DNA from: Bacilli bacterium
GTDB lineage: Bacteria; Bacillota_I; Bacilli_A; RF39; UBA660
Assembly (NCBI GenBank): GCA_017634385.1
Contig: JAGBNN010000010.1
Span: forward strand, 11,464-75,463
Direction of reading: 5' to 3'
Length of the DNA: 64,000 bases
Each line of letters starts with the position of its first letter. Positions within the stretch are counted from its first letter, which is position 1. A program made the translations under genes and the position numbers. Positions 33,585 to 42,008 of the stretch are shown one piece after another. Below the pieces are notes generated by a model. That model was not told where the DNA came from and did not search any database. It was given only the letters and a program-made list of their open reading frames with translations.

Positions 33585-34088
33585 ATGAAAGGTAAAATAA
33601 AAAGTTTAATAAAAAATAAAAGATTTATAATATTTTTAATATTATTAGTTGTATTCTTTATATGTATATTCTTTTTAAGAGGAGTATTTTTCACAGGAAG
33701 TGGAAGTAAGTATGGAAATAGATTAGATGGAATTAATAAAATTAGTTTCACAGATAAAGATCAAAAAAGTATAACTGATTCTATAAGTGCGGATGAAAAA
33801 GTATCTACAGCAAAAATTGTTATTCATGGAAAAATAATTAATGTAATATTTAATGTTAACAAAGATGTAAGCGTAGATGATGCAAAAGCAATCGCACAAG
33901 CTTCACTTGAAAAATTTTCTAATGAAGTAAAAGGTTTTTATGATATTCAATATATGATTACAAATACAGAAGAAGTAGGAGAAGAAGTTCAAACAACAAA
34001 TCAAGATGGTTCTACAACTACTGAAGTAAAGAAAAAATTCCCAATAATGGGATATAAAAATTCAAACAAAGATAGTATAGTTTGGTAG
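33585..34088 (+). CDS. Single-pass membrane protein of unknown function
   Basis: A 167-residue protein with a basic N terminus, one transmembrane helix (about residues 13-31, FIIFLILLVVFFICIFFLRG) and an exported domain of alternating strands and helices (AKIVIHGKIINVIFNVNKD, then DDAKAIAQASLEKF). No family is recognised. It stands first in the unit with the degenerate GGDEF receptor, whose start is 10 bases after its stop. Confidence 0.65.
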   Translation: MKGKIKSLIKNKRFIIFLILLVVFFICIFFLRGVFFTGSGSKYGNRLDGINKISFTDKDQKSITDSISADEKVSTAKIVIHGKIINVIFNVNKDVSVDDAKAIAQASLEKFSNEVKGFYDIQYMITNTEEVGEEVQTTNQDGSTTTEVKKKFPIMGYKNSNKDSIVW

Positions 34089-34098
34089 GTTGATAATT

Positions 34099-36162
34099 AT
34101 GAAAAAGAAAAATAAAAAAATAAGTGTTAAGAAAATTTTAATAATTATAATACTTTTAACAGTTATTTTTGGAGTATTAGGAATAGCAATATATTCTAAA
34201 AATAAAAATGATAGAAACGGTGTATTTTCTATTATTGAAAAAAGATGGATTGAAAAAAATAAATCTACTGTTATAGATGTATCTATTTTAAATGATTTAC
34301 CTTTATTTGGTGATGAAGGAGATGGAGTATTTTTTGATTTCTTAAATGATTTTACTAAAGAAACAAATTTAAATTTTAATATGATTCCATACTCTAAAGC
34401 TAAATCATCAGATGATTCGGGATATACATTTGAAATAAATGATAATTCTGCATTAAAAGATAATGAACTATCATTTTATACTGATAACTATGTAATGATT
34501 AGTAAAGATAGTGAAAGAGTAAAGAAATTTTCTGATTTAACAAATTCAGTTATTGGCGTATTAGATACTGATTTAAGTATGATAAAAGAATATTTAAATG
34601 ATAATTCAGGTGTTGTATATAATACATATAATGATATTGATACTATTGTAAAAGCATTAAATGACAATGATATTAAATATGCAATAGTTCCAAAAAATAT
34701 ATATATTAAACAAATATTAAAAAATAATTATTATATTGTTTATAATATTTCTGATATTTATACTAATTATGTATTAAAAGTAAATGGTAAAGAAAAAGTA
34801 TTAAATAGTATAATAAAAAAATATTATATTAGATGGAAAAGAAATGGATTTGATAAATCATATAATGAAAGATTATTTGATTTATATATGGAACAAAAAG
34901 GATTAGATGAAATAGCAAAAGCTGATTTTACATCAAAAGATTATATATATGGATATGTAAGAAATATTCCATATGAAACAGAAATTAATAATGAATTTAT
35001 TGGTTATAATAGTGAAATATTAGATGATTTTGCATCATCAATGAAAGTTTCATTTAAAGTAAAAGAATATACATCAATAGATGATTTAGCAAAAGCTATA
35101 AATGATGGAAAAGTTGATTTAGCATTTAATTATTATGATTTTAAAAATATAACAAATAAAGTTGATTATACTACATCAACATATAATGAAAAATTAGTTG
35201 TATTAACAAGCATAAATAATATAAATACTACAATGAATTCATTTGTATCTTTAAGAGATAAAAATGTATCAATGTTAGATAATAAAATAGCTAGTTATAT
35301 TGAAGATAATACTAATGCTAATGTTAAGAAATTTAAAAAAGCATCTACTTTATTTAATTCATTAAACGATGATAGCATAGTAATATTAGATTATAATACA
35401 TACAATTATTATAAAAATAATGAACTAGAATCATTTAAAGTAATATATGAAGAAGATATTAATGATGATTTCAATTTCATATTAGTAAATTCAAATAAAA
35501 ATAAAACATTTAATAGTATATTTAAATATTATGTATCAACATTAAATACAGATTTATATAAATCAAGAGCATTATTAAAATTTAGTAATGATAGTAAAAA
35601 AATAGATTTATCTTATGTATATTTTATAATTGGAATAGTAGTATTAACTGTATTTAGTATTTTATATTTCAAAAATAGAACAATTTCTAGTAGAGTTAAA
35701 AAAGAAGATAAGATGAAATATGTAGATCATTTAACTTCATTAAAAAATAGACATTATTTAAATCAAAATTATTTAAAATGGCAAGCTAATAAAATATATC
35801 CACAAGCAATAATTGTTGTTAATGTAAATAAAGTTGGTCATATAAATGATGTTTATGGACATGAAGAAGGGGATATGGTTATTAAACAAGCTGCTAATGT
35901 ATTAATAAATAATCAATTAGAACAAAGCGATATTGTAAGAACTAATGGAGATGAATTCTTAATATATTTAGTAGGATATGAAGAAACTAAAGTAATAACT
36001 TATATGAGAAGACTATATAAAGAATTTAAAAATTTACCATATAAATTTGGTGCGTCACTTGGATATAGTATGATTCTTGATGATGTTAAAACTATAGATG
36101 ATGCAATCAATGAAGCAGTCTTAGAAATAAAAACAAATAAGGAGTCTCAAGACGAAAAATAG
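34099..36162 (+). CDS. Membrane receptor: two solute-binding-like domains plus degenerate GGDEF
   Basis: A 687-residue protein. A transmembrane helix (about 10-32) leads to two exported domains that look like tandem type-3 solute-binding folds (about 50-265 and 280-495); a second helix (about 505-526) leads to a cytoplasmic GGDEF domain (about 540-685). The signature is N616-G-D-E-F rather than GGDEF, and the upstream metal-binding Asp of the usual D-x-D is Asn575 (VVNVNKVGHINDVYGHEEGD). The first change alone may be tolerated; the second argues against diguanylate cyclase activity. It is probably a ligand-sensing receptor whose GGDEF binds nucleotide or only signals by contact. I chose ATG 34099 over the in-frame TTG 34090. 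Confidence 0.8.
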   Translation: MKKKNKKISVKKILIIIILLTVIFGVLGIAIYSKNKNDRNGVFSIIEKRWIEKNKSTVIDVSILNDLPLFGDEGDGVFFDFLNDFTKETNLNFNMIPYSKAKSSDDSGYTFEINDNSALKDNELSFYTDNYVMISKDSERVKKFSDLTNSVIGVLDTDLSMIKEYLNDNSGVVYNTYNDIDTIVKALNDNDIKYAIVPKNIYIKQILKNNYYIVYNISDIYTNYVLKVNGKEKVLNSIIKKYYIRWKRNGFDKSYNERLFDLYMEQKGLDEIAKADFTSKDYIYGYVRNIPYETEINNEFIGYNSEILDDFASSMKVSFKVKEYTSIDDLAKAINDGKVDLAFNYYDFKNITNKVDYTTSTYNEKLVVLTSINNINTTMNSFVSLRDKNVSMLDNKIASYIEDNTNANVKKFKKASTLFNSLNDDSIVILDYNTYNYYKNNELESFKVIYEEDINDDFNFILVNSNKNKTFNSIFKYYVSTLNTDLYKSRALLKFSNDSKKIDLSYVYFIIGIVVLTVFSILYFKNRTISSRVKKEDKMKYVDHLTSLKNRHYLNQNYLKWQANKIYPQAIIVVNVNKVGHINDVYGHEEGDMVIKQAANVLINNQLEQSDIVRTNGDEFLIYLVGYEETKVITYMRRLYKEFKNLPYKFGASLGYSMILDDVKTIDDAINEAVLEIKTNKESQDEK

Positions 36163-36180
36163 TAATAAATAGGTGAAAGT

Positions 36181-37005
36181 ATGGAAAAAATAAACGAAAC
36201 TAGAAGAAAAATTAACAATTTCTTTAAATATTTACTTGAACTTATAAGAAAGCCAGTTATGTCCATTTTACCAGGACAATTGTCTTTCTTTTTATTGCTA
36301 TCTATAATTCCTATAATACTTATTATGGGTATTATTGCATCTGCAATAGGAGCAAATGTATTAGATGTAAAAAATGCAATAATAGATGCATTACCAGCGC
36401 ATGTTGGAACATTAATAACTCCTTTATTAAAAGGAAGAGGATTAGATTACAATATAATAGTATTAATAGTATCCGCTTTATTATTAGTATCAAAAGGAAC
36501 AAGATCTATTATAAGAGTAGCATCTGTTATATACGAGACAAAAGATATTAATAGTTTAGGAACATTTTTAAAATCAATAGCATTTTCAATTATATTAATT
36601 GTATTAATGGCATTTTTAATAGTTATACCTGTACTTGGGTCTAAAATATTAGAAATACTAGGTATTTACGGAATAGTAACCGAAAATATAATAAAACTAT
36701 ATTCTATATTAAAATGGCCATTATCAGTTATAGTTATATTTATAAATTTAAAGATAATATATATATATTCTCCAAATAGAACAATACCAAGTAAATCAGT
36801 AAATAAAGGTGCGCTATTTACTTCAATATTATGGGTAGTAATAACTGCTGGATATTCGTTTTATATAACATACTTAACAAAATATGATATTTTTTATGGT
36901 GGTGCTGCCAATATAATAATATTAATGTTATGGCTATATTTAATGAGTTATGTTTTTGTTCTTGGAATGAGTATTAATGCAAGTTATTTAAAAAGTCAAA
37001 ATTAA
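36181..37005 (+). CDS. YihY/BrkB family membrane protein
   Basis: A 274-residue polytopic protein with about six transmembrane helices and the family's N-terminal SILPGQLSFFLLLSIIPI and C-terminal YITYLTKYDIFYGGAANI segments. YihY proteins were once named RNase BN, which proved wrong; their role is still uncertain, with envelope transport or lipid handling suggested. It lies 18 bases after the GGDEF receptor gene, in the same unit. Confidence 0.9.
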   Translation: MEKINETRRKINNFFKYLLELIRKPVMSILPGQLSFFLLLSIIPIILIMGIIASAIGANVLDVKNAIIDALPAHVGTLITPLLKGRGLDYNIIVLIVSALLLVSKGTRSIIRVASVIYETKDINSLGTFLKSIAFSIILIVLMAFLIVIPVLGSKILEILGIYGIVTENIIKLYSILKWPLSVIVIFINLKIIYIYSPNRTIPSKSVNKGALFTSILWVVITAGYSFYITYLTKYDIFYGGAANIIILMLWLYLMSYVFVLGMSINASYLKSQN

Positions 37006-37090
37006 TTTACACTAATATAGTAAAAAATATAAGGGGTCTATATTTAATTGATAAAAAGTGATATAATTTATATGTTTGGAGGTAATTTTT

Positions 37091-39130
37091 GTGAAAAAGA
37101 AACTAAGCAAAAAATTTAACAAAATTATAAAACAAATAAAAGAATTTGATTATAAATATTATTTAAATACAAGTATATTGTTTTGTACGTTTGTAGTATC
37201 TAACTTAATTAATGGTATGTTACTTAGATTTATAACAGTACATAACTTTTTTGCAATTAAACCAGTAGTAGCGGATTTAGCATTAATATTATTACTTGGT
37301 TCATTTGTATATTTATTTAAACCTAAAACAAGATTTAAATATTTAATGATAGTATCAGTTATATTAAATGCTATATGTATTATAAATTCACTTTATTATA
37401 CATATTTTATGTCATTTGCTTCATTCTCTTTAATAGCAATTTCATTAACAGTTATAGATGTAGGAGATGCTGTTACAAAGAATGTAATGGAATTTAAAGA
37501 TTTTATATTTTTATGGCAATTAATCGCACTTACAATAGTACATTATAAATTAAAAAAAGCTAATCACTATAATAAAGTAGCTATGTCAGAAAATAAGAAG
37601 AAAAGATTTACAGGAACACTTACAAGTGCAATTGTAATATATGCTTTATTCTTTATGACTGTAACAAGCGTAGAATATAGTAGATTATCAAAACAATGGA
37701 ATAGAGAATTCTTAGTAACTAAATTTGGTGTGTATACATATCAGTTAAATGATTTATTTAAAAGTTTAGATGCTAAATTCTATACATTATTTGGATATGA
37801 TAATGCTGCAAAAGAATTTAGAGATTTCTATTCTGAAAAAGAAGAACACACTAATAATGATTATACAAATATGTTTAAAGATTATAATGTAATAGTTATA
37901 CATGCTGAAAGTGTGCAAAACACAGCACTTAGAACATCATTTAATGGACAAGAGGTTGCACCTACATTAAATAGATTAAAAGATGAAGGAATATATTTTA
38001 GTAACTATTATGCACAAGCAAGTGGAGGAACAAGTTCAGATTCAGAATTCACATTTGCAACTTCACTTCTACCAGTAACAAATGGTGCAGTTGCAGTTAG
38101 TTATTGGAATAGAGAATACGAAACTATCCAAAAATTATTAAAAGAACAAGGTTATAGAACTATAAGTATGCATGGTAATAATGGTAGTTTCTGGAATAGA
38201 ATTAATTTCCATAAAAGTTTAGGATATGATAAATTTTATAGTAAGGCAGATTATGATATAGATGAAGTAATAGGACTTGGACTTTCAGATAAATCATTCT
38301 TTAAACAATCAGTTGAAAAATTAAAGGAAGAACATGAAAAATACGGTAAGTTCTATGCAACAATGATAATGCTTTCAAATCATACACCATTTGATGCAGT
38401 TGATAAATATGGTGAATTTGATACAGATTTAAAAGAAGAAGTACAAAAAGATGATGGAACAGTTGAAACAGTATCATATCCATACATGGAAGATACTAAA
38501 TTAGGTAATTATTTTAAATCTGTTCATTATGCAGATAGTGCTATAGATGAATTAATGACAGAACTTGATGAAGCAGGTCTTTTAGAAAATACTTTATTAG
38601 TAATATATGGAGATCATGATGCAAAACTTCCAAAAGCAGATTTTGCAAGATTGTATAATTATGATAAGGAAACAGATAAAACAAAAGATAAAGATTCAGA
38701 AGATTATATTGATGTAGATTATTTTAGATATGAACTTGATAGATCAGTACCATTTATCATATGGACAAAAAATAAAAAATTTAATTTAACAATAGATAAG
38801 GTTATGGGAATGTATGATGCAGCTCCTACAATTGAAAATATGCTTGGTGTAACACCAACATACAATTTAGGACATGATATAATGAGTACAGATAATAACA
38901 TAGTGGTGTTCCCAAACGGTAACTGGATAACAAATAATATTTACTATAACAGTCAAAAAGATCAATATAAGATATTAAATACTGATTATGTAGTAAATAC
39001 TGGAGAAATAGAAAAAAATAGTGAATATGCTTCGAAGAGACTTAGTGTTGCAAATGATATCATATTATATGATTTAGTAAAAAATGAAAAAAATGAAAAG
39101 AATAGATTACAAAGGGTGGAAGGAGAATAA
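37091..39130 (+). CDS. LTA-synthase-family phosphoglycerol transferase
   Basis: A 679-residue membrane sulfatase-fold enzyme. Five transmembrane helices (about 25-215) precede an exported catalytic domain. The nucleophile is Thr314 in ASGGTSSDSEFTF; other family motifs are VIVIHAESVQN, SMHGNNGSFWNR and YGDHDAK. LtaS polymerises glycerol phosphate from phosphatidylglycerol to make lipoteichoic acid; related enzymes add phosphoglycerol to other polymers. The start is GTG 37091, eight bases after GGAGGT at 37078-37083. It begins a tight run with the 39133 and LCP genes, 2 and 12 bases apart. Confidence 0.9.
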   Translation: MKKKLSKKFNKIIKQIKEFDYKYYLNTSILFCTFVVSNLINGMLLRFITVHNFFAIKPVVADLALILLLGSFVYLFKPKTRFKYLMIVSVILNAICIINSLYYTYFMSFASFSLIAISLTVIDVGDAVTKNVMEFKDFIFLWQLIALTIVHYKLKKANHYNKVAMSENKKKRFTGTLTSAIVIYALFFMTVTSVEYSRLSKQWNREFLVTKFGVYTYQLNDLFKSLDAKFYTLFGYDNAAKEFRDFYSEKEEHTNNDYTNMFKDYNVIVIHAESVQNTALRTSFNGQEVAPTLNRLKDEGIYFSNYYAQASGGTSSDSEFTFATSLLPVTNGAVAVSYWNREYETIQKLLKEQGYRTISMHGNNGSFWNRINFHKSLGYDKFYSKADYDIDEVIGLGLSDKSFFKQSVEKLKEEHEKYGKFYATMIMLSNHTPFDAVDKYGEFDTDLKEEVQKDDGTVETVSYPYMEDTKLGNYFKSVHYADSAIDELMTELDEAGLLENTLLVIYGDHDAKLPKADFARLYNYDKETDKTKDKDSEDYIDVDYFRYELDRSVPFIIWTKNKKFNLTIDKVMGMYDAAPTIENMLGVTPTYNLGHDIMSTDNNIVVFPNGNWITNNIYYNSQKDQYKILNTDYVVNTGEIEKNSEYASKRLSVANDIILYDLVKNEKNEKNRLQRVEGE

Positions 39131-39132
39131 AA

Positions 39133-39780
39133 ATGAGTAAGAAACCAAGAAAGAAAAGTAAGAAAAAATTAATAGTATTTTTCTTATTACTTTTAATCGC
39201 AGGAGGCTTAGTATTCTTTACTTTAAAATTAAATAAGAAAGACGAACCTGCTGAAAAGAAAGCTAAAGTAGTAGATGAAATTAAAAACTTTGATTATACT
39301 GTTTCTGAAACAGATACAAAATTATTTAAAGATGAATTTAAAAAATTAAAGAAAGTATTATCTCAAAAAGAAGTCGATAACAAAGAATATTCTAATGAAA
39401 TAGCAAAATTATTTATAATTGATTTCTTCACTCTTGATAATAAAATTACTAAAAACGATGTTGGTGGAGTACAATTTGTTTATAGTGGATATAAAACAAC
39501 ATTTATAGATAAATCAAGAGATGAATTCTATAAATATGTTAAAAGTAATGTAAATGGTGATAGAAGCCAAGAATTACCAATTGTAGAAACTATAGAAGTT
39601 GCTAGTAGTGAACCAGTAAGTGCATCAGCAGAATTATCTGGTGATCAATTTGCACAAATAAGTGAAGCATATAAAGTAAATCTTACTTGGACATATAAAA
39701 AGGATTTAGGTTATCAAAATAAGGCAACAGTAATAGTTGTTAAAGATAATGATAAATTCGCAGTCGCTAAAATGAATTAA
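39133..39780 (+). CDS. Single-pass membrane protein, exported domain of unknown function
   Basis: A 215-residue protein. A very basic N terminus (KKPRKKSKKK) and one transmembrane helix (about 14-30) are followed by an exported helical and beta domain without cysteines. No family is recognised. It starts 2 bases after the LTA-synthase-like gene and ends 12 bases before the LCP gene, so it very likely assists polymer synthesis or attachment at the membrane surface. Confidence 0.7.
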   Translation: MSKKPRKKSKKKLIVFFLLLLIAGGLVFFTLKLNKKDEPAEKKAKVVDEIKNFDYTVSETDTKLFKDEFKKLKKVLSQKEVDNKEYSNEIAKLFIIDFFTLDNKITKNDVGGVQFVYSGYKTTFIDKSRDEFYKYVKSNVNGDRSQELPIVETIEVASSEPVSASAELSGDQFAQISEAYKVNLTWTYKKDLGYQNKATVIVVKDNDKFAVAKMN

Positions 39781-39792
39781 GGAGGCTAAAAT

Positions 39793-41886
39793 ATGACACG
39801 TAATGAAAAGAATGAAAGAAAAAGAAGATTTAAAGGTTTAAATTTATTTACTGGTGTATTACTAGGAATGTATTTAGTAATATCAGGGTATCTAGTTTAT
39901 AATTTATATAAGCTAACTGGAATAGAAACTTTAATAAGATATATAGTTATGGGAGCACTTATTCTAATAGCATTATTATTTGTAATAAGATACTTTAGAA
40001 TGAGACATAGACCTACATTTAAAAGATGTATTATAACTATTTTATTATTATTAATATTTGGTGGAGTACAATTCTTTGTAGCATATACATTAAACAAAGG
40101 ACTTGATGTAGTAGATAATATATCTACACAAAAATATAAAACATATAAGACAAGTTTAATTGCTATGAAAGGAAAACTTTCATCAAAATCTGATATAAAA
40201 GATAGTACAAAAATAGGTAGAGTAAAAGATGAAGAAGATATAGAAAATTATGTATTATCTAAAGAAATAATGGCTAATAATAATATAAAAGATAGTCAAA
40301 TAATTGATTATGAAGATCCAATAACTTTATTATATGAATTATATGAAGGAAAAATGGATGCAGCATTTATATCAGGAAGTTATGTAGATATATATAAAAC
40401 AATGCAAAAATTTGAAAATATAGATACAGAAGTAGTAGAACTTGACAGTTATTCAAAGAAAATGAAAGTTCAAAAAGATAAAACAACACAAGCATCAACT
40501 AAAAGTATTACTGAACCATTTACAATACTTTTAATGGGTGTTGATTCAACTGCAGAACAAATAACACAAACAAGTGGTCTTGGAGATTCATTAGTAGTAA
40601 TAACATTTAATCCAGAAACATTAAATGCTACTATATTAAGTATTCCTCGTGATACATTTGTACCAATATCTTGTTATAGAAATGTAAATAGTAAAATAAC
40701 ACATGCAGCATCTGGTGGAGATAGTTGTATGATAAAAACCATTCAAAATTTCTTAGATGTAAAAATAGATTATTATGCAAAAATAAACTTTAGAGGACTT
40801 ATAAAAATAGTAGATGCACTAGGTGGAATTGATGTAGATGTTCCATATGCATTCTGTGAAACAGATGAAACAAGATCATCTAAAAATATTATTACTGTTG
40901 AAAAAGGATGGCAACATCTTGATGGAAGACAAGCACTTGCTTTATCAAGAAACAGAAAAACAATTGATTGGTGTGGTAAACATTATAATCAAGGAACAAG
41001 AAATGACTTTGTCAGAGGTCAAAATCAACAACTTGTTATAAATGGAATAGTTAATAAAGCTAAAACATTAAGAAGTGTTGATCAATTCTATTCATTACTT
41101 GATGCAGTTGGTGGAAGTATGACTACTAATATGGATAGAAAACAAATATTATCATTCTATAATTTATTTAAGAAAATATTAGCATCTAGTAGTGATTTAA
41201 CTGATACAAATAATATACTTGATATGCAAAGACTATATATAAATGGTAGAGGAGCACTTATTCAAGATGGTATTATGTCTAGTATGAATTTATATGAATA
41301 TGTTCCATCTAGTCAAAGTGTATCTGCTGTTAAAAAAGCTATGAAAGAAAATTTAGGTATAGTAAATGCTACACCTGCTAAAAACTTTAGTTTCTCAGCA
41401 GATCAAGGATATGAAAAGAAAGTAATAGGTAAAGATCTATATGGTGGAATACCATCATATCCAACAGTACCTGAAAAGAAAACAGAAGAAACAACTGAAG
41501 AAAATCCATGTACAGGAGATAATGAAGAACTTGGTGCAGATAAAAAGACTTGTGTATGTAAAAATGGATACAGTAAAGTAGATGGAAAATGTACTAAGAA
41601 AGAAGCAACTTCAGAATGTACAGGAGCAAATGAAGAATTAGGTGCAGATAAAGTAACATGTGTATGTAAATGGGGATATGAAAAAGTAAATGGAGTATGT
41701 ACTAAAAAAGATTCTGGTGGATCATCATCAGGAGGCTCTGGTAGTGAATCTGGCGGAAGTGGTTCTGGAGAATCCGGTGGAGGATCATCAGGAGGTTCTG
41801 GTGGAGAATCTGGTGGTTCCGGTGGTGAATCTGGCGGAGGTACTTCAGGAGGATCAACAGAATCAAATACAGAAGGAAATAATTAA
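39793..41886 (+). CDS. LytR-CpsA-Psr ligase with EGF-like repeats and Gly/Ser tail
   Basis: A 697-residue protein. Three N-terminal helices (about 14-34, 47-66, 76-98) precede an extracellular region and an LCP domain (about 240-430: ILLMGVDSTAEQ, ILSIPRDTFVPI, GGIDVDVP). LCP enzymes attach polyprenyl-phosphate-linked teichoic acids or capsule to peptidoglycan. The C terminus is unusual: two 36-residue tandem cysteine repeats from Cys573 and Cys609 (CTGDNEELGADKKTCVC and CTGANEELGADKVTCVC, each then ending in CTKK), EGF-like in spacing, followed by a Gly/Ser-rich tail of some 50 residues that has a local rise in G+C. Last gene of its unit. Confidence 0.9.
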   Translation: MTRNEKNERKRRFKGLNLFTGVLLGMYLVISGYLVYNLYKLTGIETLIRYIVMGALILIALLFVIRYFRMRHRPTFKRCIITILLLLIFGGVQFFVAYTLNKGLDVVDNISTQKYKTYKTSLIAMKGKLSSKSDIKDSTKIGRVKDEEDIENYVLSKEIMANNNIKDSQIIDYEDPITLLYELYEGKMDAAFISGSYVDIYKTMQKFENIDTEVVELDSYSKKMKVQKDKTTQASTKSITEPFTILLMGVDSTAEQITQTSGLGDSLVVITFNPETLNATILSIPRDTFVPISCYRNVNSKITHAASGGDSCMIKTIQNFLDVKIDYYAKINFRGLIKIVDALGGIDVDVPYAFCETDETRSSKNIITVEKGWQHLDGRQALALSRNRKTIDWCGKHYNQGTRNDFVRGQNQQLVINGIVNKAKTLRSVDQFYSLLDAVGGSMTTNMDRKQILSFYNLFKKILASSSDLTDTNNILDMQRLYINGRGALIQDGIMSSMNLYEYVPSSQSVSAVKKAMKENLGIVNATPAKNFSFSADQGYEKKVIGKDLYGGIPSYPTVPEKKTEETTEENPCTGDNEELGADKKTCVCKNGYSKVDGKCTKKEATSECTGANEELGADKVTCVCKWGYEKVNGVCTKKDSGGSSSGGSGSESGGSGSGESGGGSSGGSGGESGGSGGESGGGTSGGSTESNTEGNN
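41508..41709 (+). repeat. 108-base tandem repeat encoding EGF-like modules
   Basis: Two in-frame copies beginning at 41509 and 41617 (TGTACAGGAG start in both) differ at scattered positions, many of them synonymous. Each encodes a module with four cysteines. Confidence 0.85.
41710..41880 (+). repeat. Gly/Ser-coding low-complexity tract
   Basis: Many repeats of GGN and TCN/AGT codons (GGAGGTTCTGGTGGAGAATC type), richer in G than anything nearby. It encodes the flexible LCP C terminus and may vary in length by slippage. Confidence 0.85.
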
Positions 41887-41913
41887 AAGTAACAAGAAAT
41901 TGTTACTTTTTTT
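41885..41913 (+). terminator. Terminator after the LCP gene
   Basis: AAAAGTAACAA (41885-41895) pairs with TTGTTACTTTT (41900-41910), then a T-run. Confidence 0.9.
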
Positions 41914-41974
41914 ACGCTCTTTTTACACAATGAAATAAAAAAATTATTGAAATATTTAATCAAAAATGTTATTT

Positions 41975-41983
41975 TGTTATAAT
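41975..41983 (+). promoter_or_regulatory. Extended -10 promoter for the dockerin-glucosaminidase gene
   Basis: TGTTATAAT lies 26 bases before ATG 42009, and an AGGAGG site precedes the start. Confidence 0.6.
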
Positions 41984-42008
41984 TATAGAAAGAATAGGAG
42001 GAATAGTT

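Noticed and set aside
41690..41938. Alternate-frame reading of the LCP Gly/Ser tract
   Set aside because: The translation is a repetitive by-product of the codon repeats and has no ribosome site; the LCP frame continues from a conserved domain.
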